This document shows positions 1 to 5,865 of a stretch of DNA of 8,082 nucleotides, piece by piece (position 1 is the stretch's first letter; every line of letters starts with the position of its first letter). The stretch is from a bacterium (lineage in GTDB: Bacteria; Zixibacteria; MSB-5A5; GN15; FEB-12). A program made the position numbers and the translations under genes. The stretch lies in NCBI GenBank assembly GCA_030619425.1, contig JAUXBJ010000051.1, positions 1 through 8,082 of the forward strand, given 5' to 3'. The notes beneath the pieces are model-generated. The model had not been told where the DNA came from. It saw only the letters and a program-made list of their open reading frames with translations, and did no database searches.

Positions 1-818
1 CCAATAAACGATGAGATCTCCCCCACTCTCTTGTCAGTGGTTGTGATCTTTGAAGAAGAACCGACAGTGTCGACAACCATCCGTGCCAGATCGATTAGCC
101 TCTCCCCTTTGCCGCAAGATATATTGAAGGTCAACCCGGCCACGCGGTTGAAACGCTTGACGATTCGCACCAAACCATCCGTGCAGTCGTCGATAAAGGT
201 GAAGTCGAGTTTCTTCTCCTTACCGAACACACACAATTCCCGGTTGCGTTTGGCATAGTACAAGAAAAGCGGGATGACGCGCTCAGAGACGTCATAGCGA
301 CCGTAGACATTGGAAAGTCTCACGATTACCGGCTTGAGGCCGTAGCAGTCGTGATAGGAATGCACCAGTGCCTCGGAGGCGAACTTCGAAGCTGTGTATG
401 GCGCTTTCATTCTGCTTACGTGCGTATTGTCTTCACGGATGCGACTGCGGGCGTTGGTTTCACCGTACACTTCGCGCGACGACGTGAACAGCACCTTCTC
501 GACACCCTTTATGCGTGCGTACTCCAGAACATTGTAAGTCATCAGGTGATTGTCAAAGGCCATCTGCGGTTGAACCACCGAGTCGTGCACGCGGGCGTTG
601 GCGGCGAGATGGATGATTAAGTCAGGTTTGTGACGCAGCCGCAGTTTGTCGAGCGGCTTTCTGAGATCGTGAATGATGGTCCTGCGATCGATCTTTGCAT
701 CCCATATCGAATGCCGTATGTCTATCGGTGTGACACCGTAACCGGCATCATCCAGCGCCTGCACCAGTGCTGTGCCAACGGTGCCGGAAGATCCGGTGAC
801 GAGAATGCGTTTATTCAT
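1..818 (-). CDS. NAD-dependent epimerase/dehydratase (extended SDR), 3' end cut by window
   Basis: This enzyme probably epimerises, dehydrates or decarboxylates a nucleotide-activated sugar with bound NAD(P) in the cytoplasm. 272 complete codons are visible and the gene continues past the left edge; family members are usually 300-340 residues, so little is missing. The N-terminus carries the Rossmann motif TGSSGTVG (residues 8-15). The SDR catalytic set is intact: S114 in TSSREVYG, and Y141 and K145 in YTASK. RLSNVYG (167-173) and DFTFIDD (205-211) are typical of the UDP-glucose epimerase, dTDP-glucose dehydratase and UDP-xylose synthase group. The ATG at 816-818 follows an AAGGTG ribosome-binding sequence with a 5-nt gap. 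The upstream gene is a UDP-glucose dehydrogenase family enzyme, so a UDP-glucuronate 4-epimerase or decarboxylase is plausible. The exact substrate cannot be read from the motifs. Confidence 0.92.
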   Translation of the reverse strand, partial: MNKRILVTGSSGTVGTALVQALDDAGYGVTPIDIRHSIWDAKIDRRTIIHDLRKPLDKLRLRHKPDLIIHLAANARVHDSVVQPQMAFDNHLMTYNVLEYARIKGVEKVLFTSSREVYGETNARSRIREDNTHVSRMKAPYTASKFASEALVHSYHDCYGLKPVIVRLSNVYGRYDVSERVIPLFLYYAKRNRELCVFGKEKKLDFTFIDDCTDGLVRIVKRFNRVAGLTFNISCGKGERLIDLARMVVDTVGSSSKITTTDKRVGEISSFI

Positions 819-823
819 CCGAT

Positions 824-829
824 CACCTT
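824..829 (-). promoter_or_regulatory. Ribosome-binding site of the epimerase gene
   Basis: The minus strand reads AAGGTG here, five bases before the ATG at 816-818. It supports that start and is one of the clearer Shine-Dalgarno sequences in the window. Confidence 0.6.
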
Positions 830-911
830 GCTTTTAAGCGTAGGTCGAAACCCCTGGTCCGAAGGACCGCCGGAGGCGGGTTTCGACATCCGTGGCATAT
901 CAGTCGTGTAG

Positions 912-933
912 GTCAGGTTCCTTGGAACCTGAC
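912..933. repeat. Hairpin, 10-bp arms around TT
   Basis: GTCAGGTTCC at 912-921 is the exact reverse complement of GGAACCTGAC at 924-933, with a 2-nt centre. It sits immediately before the first 32-bp repeat copy and begins within a GTAGGTCAGG word that recurs inverted at 1180-1189. Confidence 0.8.
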
Positions 934-940
934 GCCTATC

Positions 941-972
941 GTCAGGAGCACAGTCCGCCGCGGCGGACTGAC
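941..972. repeat. 32-bp direct repeat, copy 1, with 20-bp perfect palindrome
   Basis: These 32 bases are identical to 1250-1281. The core at 951-970, CAGTCCGCCGCGGCGGACTG, is a perfect 20-bp palindrome able to form a hairpin or cruciform. The preceding bases (ACGCCTATC here, ACGCCTGT at copy 2) are also similar with a small indel, so the homologous unit is a little longer than the identical part. Confidence 0.9.
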
Positions 973-991
973 TTACTACATCGTACAAAGG

Positions 992-1011
992 GGCAGACGA
1001 GGACGTCTGCC
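992..1011. repeat. Hairpin, 8-bp arms around AGGA
   Basis: GGCAGACG at 992-999 pairs perfectly with CGTCTGCC at 1004-1011 around a 4-nt loop. It is one member of the mosaic at 819-1292. Confidence 0.75.
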
Positions 1012-1060
1012 GGGCACGGTATAATACAGGTCGGTACTGGCGGACAGCATTGTCCAGGCT

Positions 1061-1162
1061 CTTCTCCCCTCTTGAGAGGGGATTCAGGGGTGTGTTCTTC
1101 TGTATTCCCGACTGGGCAAACACACCCCGGCCTTCGGCCACCCCTCTCCAGAGGGGATAAAG
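1061..1162. repeat. Long imperfect inverted repeat
   Basis: The left arm (1061-1096) and right arm (1119-1162) are reverse complements with interruptions. Each arm contains its own short hairpin, CCCCTCT/AGAGGGG, at 1066-1081 on the left and 1141-1156 on the right. The inner parts GGGGTGTGTT (1087-1096) and AACACACCCC (1119-1128) pair perfectly. The right arm carries an extra GGCC-TTC-GGCC hairpin at 1129-1139 that the left arm lacks. The whole could fold into one long branched hairpin. Confidence 0.8.
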
Positions 1163-1249
1163 TCTTGCAGGTCTAAACCCCTGACCTACCAACGGACTGA
1201 TTGAACCTTTCAGTCGAACTGTAGGCGGCGAAGAACAGGCTACGCCTGT

Positions 1250-1281
1250 GTCAGGAGCACAGTCCGCCGCGGCGGACTGAC
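1250..1281. repeat. 32-bp direct repeat, copy 2, with 20-bp perfect palindrome
   Basis: Identical to 941-972 over 32 bases, with the perfect palindrome at 1260-1279. It lies only 11 bp from the stop codon of the dehydrogenase gene and is preceded by a short ACAGGC-TAC-GCCTGT hairpin at 1235-1249. It ends in GACCTAC (1279-1285), the inverse of the GTAGGTC at 840-846 on the far side of the mosaic. Confidence 0.9.
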
Positions 1282-1292
1282 CTACGATGAAA

Positions 1293-2591
1293 CTACACAA
1301 ACTCGAAGCCATGCCTCTCCCAGATGGTGCGGTTGAGCAGTCCAAAGCGATCGCAGACAAGCTTGTTCTTGACCAGAGCCGCAACGGTTTTCGGACGCAA
1401 GTTTCGGAAGCGACGATGCGCCGTACCGATCACGATAACGTGAGCGTTTGTCAGCGCCTCGTTCAGATTATGCACAAGCGGCAGATTTCCCTCGACAATC
1501 TGGTCGGCGTGGATAAGGAACGGTTCGTACACGGCAACTGTCGCCCCTCGTCGGCGTAGTTTCAACGCCAACTTGACTGCCCGAGAACCGCGAGTGTCAT
1601 CGGCCTCCGGTTTGAAGGCGGCACCGAGCAGAGCTATCTTTTTGCGTTTGAGGCTGCTCAAGTGAGACTGCAAGGTTGTCACAATGCTCGTCAATACTCG
1701 CTCATTGATTTCAAGCGCTGTCTCGGCGGTGTGAAAAGTGAACCCGGTTTCCGACTCGCGGGAATTAATCAGGTAGCAATCCTTGGGCAGGCAAGAGCCG
1801 CCGAAACCGAGTCCGGGTTCGAAATACTCGGTGCCGATGCGCGGGTCGAGACCGATTGCCTGCTTTATGGCGGCAAGATCCAGTGATTGCAGGTGAGCGT
1901 ACTCGGCGATCTCATGGATGAAAGCAAGTCGGTGTGACAGGTAGAGATTGGCCCCGAGCTTGATCAACTCTGCCGAGGCGCAATCGGTTTCGATGATCGG
2001 AACCGAGGCGCTCAGGAGCTTCTTGTAGAATCGCACCACCCGTCGCCGCGCTTTCGGATCGTCGGCGCCGACCACCACACGCCATGGGCGAGCCGTATCC
2101 TCGTACGCACAACCTTCTCTGAGAAACTCGGGATTGACGACCAGTTGTACTTCATGGCCAAACGCTGCCTGATCGAGAAGTCCTCGAAAAAGACCGGCGA
2201 AGCCGAGAATATTGGTCGACTTGAGCAGCACCACCGCCGGTTGCTTGCGCCTGGCACCCCCGATCCATTCGGCCATTCGTTCAAAGGCAGTTAACTTCAT
2301 CTTCCACGTCTGCTGGTCGGCCGAATCGATAGCCACGATGATGATCGACGCCTTTTGGTAGATATCTCTGGACGGTAAGACAACGCAAAGATGCCCGGTC
2401 CCGACGGCTGCCTTGAGTCGTTTTGCAAGCTCAGGTTCGCGGAAATGCAGTTTGCCTTTTCTGAGCGAGTCGACGATGAATTGGTTTTTCTCAGCGACGG
2501 TGACCGAGAGTCCTTTGGTTGCCAGGAAAGCGGCCGTTGCCAGCCCCACGAACCCGGCTCCGACCACCAGTATGGAGTCATTGGTTGTCAT
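1293..2591 (-). CDS. ugd: UDP-glucose 6-dehydrogenase family protein
   Basis: The family oxidises a UDP-hexose to the uronic acid with two NAD+, most often UDP-glucose to UDP-glucuronate, a cytoplasmic precursor of acidic surface polysaccharide. From the ATG at 2589-2591 it has 432 residues, a normal length. The N-terminal Rossmann motif is GAGFVG (11-16). Expected active-site residues are present: T126 in LKST, E155 and E159 in NPEFLREG (153-160), K211 and N215 in IKLGAN, and catalytic C267 with D271 in GGSCLPKD. DDTRGS (331-336) marks the C-terminal domain. One oddity is that the usual V-x-T-P motif of the NAD domain reads VAIDSAD (near residues 86-92). A TTG at 2631-2633 could extend the frame by 14 residues, but conserved sequence begins after the ATG. 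GDP-mannose or UDP-HexNAc dehydrogenase activity is less likely but not excluded. Confidence 0.93.
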   Translation of the reverse strand: MTTNDSILVVGAGFVGLATAAFLATKGLSVTVAEKNQFIVDSLRKGKLHFREPELAKRLKAAVGTGHLCVVLPSRDIYQKASIIIVAIDSADQQTWKMKLTAFERMAEWIGGARRKQPAVVLLKSTNILGFAGLFRGLLDQAAFGHEVQLVVNPEFLREGCAYEDTARPWRVVVGADDPKARRRVVRFYKKLLSASVPIIETDCASAELIKLGANLYLSHRLAFIHEIAEYAHLQSLDLAAIKQAIGLDPRIGTEYFEPGLGFGGSCLPKDCYLINSRESETGFTFHTAETALEINERVLTSIVTTLQSHLSSLKRKKIALLGAAFKPEADDTRGSRAVKLALKLRRRGATVAVYEPFLIHADQIVEGNLPLVHNLNEALTNAHVIVIGTAHRRFRNLRPKTVAALVKNKLVCDRFGLLNRTIWERHGFEFV

Positions 2592-2600
2592 GGAGGTTGT

Positions 2601-2629
2601 AAAATAGTCGGTGCAGGCGGAATTGCCAA
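2601..2629 (-). promoter_or_regulatory. Possible promoter of the dehydrogenase gene, near-leaderless
   Basis: On the minus strand TTGGCA (2629-2624, 5 of 6 to TTGACA) is followed after exactly 17 nt by TATTTT (2606-2601, 4 of 6 to TATAAT). The -10 element ends only 9 nt before the ATG, so a transcript would have almost no leader. This fits the absence of a Shine-Dalgarno sequence (the bases before the ATG are ACAACCTCC). A short inverted repeat, AATTG (2635-2631)/CAATT (2625-2621), overlaps the -35 and might be an operator. This is inferred from consensus matching, and sigma-factor preferences of this organism are unknown. Confidence 0.45.
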
Positions 2630-2636
2630 ACAATTA

Positions 2637-3560
2637 TTAGCTGACGTGGCGATAGCCCCAGTCAAGCAGGCGGCGGGCTTCCTTGAAACGCAGCCGATCA
2701 CCCGGCACGCCCAGAAGCACCAGGGTCAGCCTCTCCCCTTTCTTGTTACGAACCAAAGAAGTCAGGCAGTAGTCGGCCGCCTGGATGTAGCCGGTTTTAC
2801 CGGCCAGCACGTCATACCGAGACCAGAGAAGCCGGTTGGTGTTGGGAAGCAACCTGGCGTAGTTCTTCTTGTTGTGGTAGCGGGCACGGTGTTGTTTCTC
2901 AGCCGTGAATTCCGCAATCAGTTCATACTTGTACGCGTAATGAAGCAGCTTGGCAACCTCATGGGCCGTTGACACATTGCGCTCATCCAGCCCCGTCGGT
3001 TCATAGAATACCGTTTGTGTCAATCCGAGGTCGGCTACCTTGGCGTTCATCTCGGCGGCAAACTGCTCGATTGAACCCGATACAGCCCGTGCCAGAACCC
3101 GGGCGGCTCGATTATCGGAACTGGCCAGGCTCGCGAAGAGCAAGTCCCGCAGGGTCAACTCGCTGCCGACGCGGAGGCGTGAACGTGAGGAACGTCGGGC
3201 ATCGTCGCGCGTGATCTTCTCGGTGCGATTAAGATCGACTCCGTTGTCCAGTACCACCATGGCTGTTACCAGCTTACTGATTGACGCGATCGACGTCACT
3301 TGCTCGGCGTTCCTGGCATGCAGTACTTCGCCGTTCTCGTAGTTGACCAGGAGAACCGCGCGGGCGTTTAGCCAGGGACCCTTTTTGACATTATCGAAGT
3401 CGAAATGGTAGAACTGGCTGACGAGGGGTTCCTTGATGTCGCCAATCGGCTCCAGGTAGCCGATACTGTTGGTGAAAAACAGGAGGGTCGCCGCGGTCAG
3501 CACAAAACCCTTACAGATTGCATGAAGCCTGCTCATATCGGGATTATCGACAAGGCGCAT
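2637..3560 (-). CDS. PBP7-like D-alanyl-D-alanine endo/carboxypeptidase (peptidase S11)
   Basis: A low-molecular-weight penicillin-binding protein that trims or cleaves peptidoglycan peptides outside the cytoplasmic membrane. With the ATG at 3558-3560 it has 307 residues. A hydrophobic stretch at about 18-35 is a signal peptide or anchor without a lipobox. The three penicilloyl-serine motifs are present: SISK (S93, K96), SDN (148-150) and KTG (255-257). Only about 50 residues follow KTG, so the C-terminal beta domain and anchor of PBP5/DacA are absent. The length and the ASISKLVTAMVVLD and EPTGL segments resemble PBP7 (PbpG) as I remember it. The start shares a base with the permease stop (TGATG), implying translational coupling. 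A GTG at 3573-3575 and an ATG at 3534-3536 are alternative starts. Activity as carboxypeptidase or endopeptidase is not decided by sequence. Confidence 0.9.
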   Translation of the reverse strand: MRLVDNPDMSRLHAICKGFVLTAATLLFFTNSIGYLEPIGDIKEPLVSQFYHFDFDNVKKGPWLNARAVLLVNYENGEVLHARNAEQVTSIASISKLVTAMVVLDNGVDLNRTEKITRDDARRSSRSRLRVGSELTLRDLLFASLASSDNRAARVLARAVSGSIEQFAAEMNAKVADLGLTQTVFYEPTGLDERNVSTAHEVAKLLHYAYKYELIAEFTAEKQHRARYHNKKNYARLLPNTNRLLWSRYDVLAGKTGYIQAADYCLTSLVRNKKGERLTLVLLGVPGDRLRFKEARRLLDWGYRHVS

Positions 3561-4873
3561 CAGTATTTTAACCACTTGATTATCTCAGGCAAGGTTGCTC
3601 GTTTGCCGTACATTAGGATTCCGATCCGGAACACCTTAGAGGTGAGCCAGACCATGCCGGCAAATGCCGCTACTACCAGCAAAAAGCCGAGTAATGCTTC
3701 ACCGACAATACCGCTGAAAAGCGAGTATTCGCTGAGGGTGGGCGCCACGAAAACCAGCCGCATCATCATCATTGTCGGCGCCGTAAACGGTATCAGTGAG
3801 AGTACGCGGGCCATCAAGGAGTTAGGTTCCTGGACCACCGCAATTCCCAGTATGACCGGGAGGATCAAGAGCATGGTAATCGGCGCCACCAGACTTTGAG
3901 CCTCTTTGTCCGAGGTCACTATTGACCCCAGCAGAGCAAACAGGGTTGAGAACAACAAGTACCCGGACACGAGATAGAGCACAAAGAACACGATGATGGC
4001 CGGGTTGAACACGATACGGTCGATTGACGGATCGATGTCGAACGAGGAGCGCAAAAGGAACAGTCCGGCTCCCATAGCGAACCAGACGGCCACCTGAGTC
4101 AGGGTGGCGGCTCCCAGTCCGATGACCTTGCCCATCATCAATTGAAAAGGGCTGACCGATGAGATCATCACTTCCATGATGCGTGAATTCTTCTCCTCTA
4201 TGACCGAACGCATGACCAACTGACCGTAGCCGAGAATCGTCCCGAACAGAACCATCACGAACACGAGGGCGCTGAAGTACTTCGTGAGAAACGGCATCGA
4301 CTCGCCTTTGGTGTCACGCACAACCAGATCGATGGAACGAGTCAGGGTGAGAGCGGAGTCCACCGACAAATTTATGTCGGACATTTCAAGGCGAACCGAC
4401 GCCATAAGATCCGACAGCTTTCGTTCGAACCGACGGAGCGATCTGAAATTGTCGGAGTTCGTGACTATGTACATGCTGCTGTCGACCAGATCGGCGTCCT
4501 GCCTCAGCACTAAGAAGTACTTAAGATTCTTATCGTTGATTTGCTCTCGCAAAGATTCCTCGACAGCCCGAAAGCGTACGGAATCACCCGGATTGATTGT
4601 GTAAACCTGCTCTACCGAATAGTACGGAGTGTCTTCATCGTCGGTAAGTTTGTACTCGTTCAGTGATTCGGCAAACTGGTTGCCGATCGAGCGTTCCGTT
4701 TGATCTATGATGGCCAGACGCTCGGTGCCATCGGCTTTCATGTGGGCTAGTAAAGCCGGCAAGAGCACAAAGGCCAACATGAGAACGGGTGTCAGGATCA
4801 GGCCGACGACGAATGATTTCTTCTTGACGACCTGGGCGTACTCACGCTTGAAAACAATCAGAAACTTAGACAC
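3560..4873 (-). CDS. ABC-2 type transporter permease (NatB/YhaP-like)
   Basis: The membrane half of an ABC exporter in the cytoplasmic membrane, 437 residues. One transmembrane segment (about 21-43) is followed by a large extracytoplasmic domain (about 45-195), then a C-terminal bundle with segments near 198-222, 252-275, 290-318, 329-348 and 388-412. Between the second and third segments lies the family hallmark EEKNSRIMEVMISSVSP (226-242), known from NatB and YhaP type permeases. The start is GTG at 4871-4873, preceded by GGGGGAG; it overlaps the ATPase gene by 8 nt, and the N-terminus MSKFLIVFKREY is typical of the family. Its stop overlaps the start of the S11 peptidase gene. NatAB exports sodium in Bacillus, but many relatives have unknown substrates, so none is assigned here. 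Confidence 0.92.
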   Translation of the reverse strand: MSKFLIVFKREYAQVVKKKSFVVGLILTPVLMLAFVLLPALLAHMKADGTERLAIIDQTERSIGNQFAESLNEYKLTDDEDTPYYSVEQVYTINPGDSVRFRAVEESLREQINDKNLKYFLVLRQDADLVDSSMYIVTNSDNFRSLRRFERKLSDLMASVRLEMSDINLSVDSALTLTRSIDLVVRDTKGESMPFLTKYFSALVFVMVLFGTILGYGQLVMRSVIEEKNSRIMEVMISSVSPFQLMMGKVIGLGAATLTQVAVWFAMGAGLFLLRSSFDIDPSIDRIVFNPAIIVFFVLYLVSGYLLFSTLFALLGSIVTSDKEAQSLVAPITMLLILPVILGIAVVQEPNSLMARVLSLIPFTAPTMMMMRLVFVAPTLSEYSLFSGIVGEALLGFLLVVAAFAGMVWLTSKVFRIGILMYGKRATLPEIIKWLKY

Positions 4874-5798
4874 TGTCTCCCCCGCCGGACATATCTGATC
4901 CCGGCTGTTCGACCTGCGCCATCTCTATGAAGATGTTGTACAGGGAAGGTTCCAATTGAGTGAAGCGTCGTACGGCTACGCGCTCGACTACCTGCTTCAG
5001 TATTTCGTTACTGTCGACACCCTCGGCTAACTCCAACTCGAGGTAGTTGTTGAACTCGGTCACGTGCAGCACACCGGATAGTTCCCTGAGGAAGTGCCCA
5101 TTACCCTCGATTTCGATCTGTACGGAATTTCTTCCGAACTGAGCTTTGACCTCCGTCATGCTGCCATCGATAACCTTGCGCCCACGGGAAATCATGCAGA
5201 CGTGATCGCAGAGTTTCTCCGCCTGTTCCATAACGTGGGTCGAAAAGAGGATCGTCTTCCCGTTCCGCTTCAACTCGAGCAGAATATCTTTGATGATCTC
5301 AATGTTGAGCGGATCGAGTCCGGAGAACAACTCGTCCAGAATGACCAGATCAGGATCATGCAGAATCGTGGAGATGAACTGCAGCTTCTGTTGCATCCCC
5401 TTGGAGAGTTCCTCGACTTTCTTCGAGCGGTAGTCGAACAGCCCCATCCGCTCAAGCCATGGGTCCACTTGTGACTGCGCCGCCTGCGCCGAACATCCTT
5501 TCAACTGCGCCATGTAAACCAAAACTTCGGTAACCGTCATCTTCTTGTACAAACCGCGCTCTTCGGGAAGATAGCCGACCCGATTTCTGAAATCAGGAGT
5601 GGCCGGTTGACCATCAATCAGCACTCTGCCTGCATCCGGGATGGTGATGTTCATGATCATCCGAATGGTCGTCGTCTTCCCCGCGCCGTTGGGACCGATG
5701 ATTCCGTAGATCACCCCTTCAGGCACCTGAAGCGACAGGTTGTTCACGGCGACGGTATCACCGAAACTCTTGCAGATGTTGTCCAGCGTCAGCAGCAT
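4866..5798 (-). CDS. ABC transporter ATP-binding protein (NatA-like)
   Basis: The ATPase that drives the adjacent ABC-2 permease from the cytoplasmic face, 310 residues from the ATG at 5796-5798. Visible motifs are Walker A GPNGAGKT (35-42), a Q-loop-region YLPEERGLY where E stands in place of Q, as I recall for NatA-like members, signature LSKGM (131-135), Walker B LVILDE (151-156), D-loop SGLDP and the H-loop histidine H188 in STHVM. The normally conserved proline after the Walker B glutamate is leucine (LDELFSGLDP). About 85 residues after the core form the C-terminal extension common in exporters of this type. A GTG at 5829-5831 could add 11 residues, but it has no ribosome site and would lie upstream of the predicted transcription start. 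The gene overlaps the permease by 8 nt. Confidence 0.93.
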   Translation of the reverse strand: MLLTLDNICKSFGDTVAVNNLSLQVPEGVIYGIIGPNGAGKTTTIRMIMNITIPDAGRVLIDGQPATPDFRNRVGYLPEERGLYKKMTVTEVLVYMAQLKGCSAQAAQSQVDPWLERMGLFDYRSKKVEELSKGMQQKLQFISTILHDPDLVILDELFSGLDPLNIEIIKDILLELKRNGKTILFSTHVMEQAEKLCDHVCMISRGRKVIDGSMTEVKAQFGRNSVQIEIEGNGHFLRELSGVLHVTEFNNYLELELAEGVDSNEILKQVVERVAVRRFTQLEPSLYNIFIEMAQVEQPGSDMSGGGDSV

Positions 5799-5809
5799 TA
5801 TGGCTGGTG

Positions 5810-5838
5810 ATAATACGGTACGGGATGACACGAATCAA
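5810..5838 (-). promoter_or_regulatory. Possible promoter of the exporter operon, near-leaderless
   Basis: The minus strand has TTGATT (5838-5833, 4 of 6 to TTGACA), a 17-nt spacer and TATTAT (5815-5810, 5 of 6 to TATAAT). The -10 ends 11 nt before the ATG at 5798, so the leader would be only a few bases. The gene has no Shine-Dalgarno sequence, which agrees. It lies directly after the T-run of the putative terminator at 5840-5864. The assignment is inferred from consensus matching. Confidence 0.5.
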
Positions 5839-5839
5839 G

Positions 5840-5864
5840 AAAAAACCACACAGCGCGTGCGCTG
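5840..5864 (-). terminator. Possible intrinsic terminator after the DUF72 gene
   Basis: One base beyond the DUF72 stop codon the minus strand has CAGCG-CACG-CGCTG (5864-5851), a 5-bp GC stem with a 4-nt loop, then TGTGG and a run of six T (5845-5840). The stem is short and separated from the T-run by 5 nt, so termination may be partial. Its position between a stop codon and a promoter-like sequence supports the call. Confidence 0.45.
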
Positions 5865-5865
5865 C

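Larger units (their letters stand above)
819..1292. repeat. Intergenic mosaic of palindromic repeats
   Basis: This 474-nt gap between the dehydrogenase and epimerase genes holds no convincing gene. It is filled with inverted repeats: 844-853/878-887 (with an inner GGTCC/GGACC pair at 856-868), 912-921/924-933, 951-970, 992-999/1004-1011, 1042-1046/1051-1055, a long imperfect hairpin at 1061-1162, 1235-1240/1244-1249, and 1260-1279. GTAGGTC occurs in plus orientation at 840 and 908 and in minus orientation at 1183 and 1279, giving a nested symmetric frame. No run of T follows any hairpin on the minus strand, so a classical terminator is not indicated. It looks like accumulated REP- or MITE-like short elements. 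Open frames crossing it are made of translated repeats. Confidence 0.85.

Noticed and set aside
941..1281. CRISPR-like repeats
   Set aside because: Only two copies 309 bp apart, each a full palindrome, with other hairpins rather than uniform spacers between. No cas gene is present.
819..1292. Intrinsic terminators formed by the hairpins downstream of the dehydrogenase gene
   Set aside because: The stems are strong, but none is followed by a run of T on the minus strand, so rho-independent termination is not supported.
815..1384. 189-codon open frame on the minus strand spanning the repeat region
   Set aside because: It overlaps the starts and ends of two well-supported genes in another frame, and its translation consists of the palindromic repeats. 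No domain is visible.
2592..2633. TTG start extending the dehydrogenase by 14 residues
   Set aside because: The added residues are not typical of the family, and the predicted promoter would lie inside the extension. The ATG at 2589-2591 directly precedes the Rossmann strand.
5799..5831. GTG start extending the ABC ATPase by 11 residues
   Set aside because: No ribosome site, it overlaps the promoter-like -10 region, and family members normally begin at the MLLTLDNI position.
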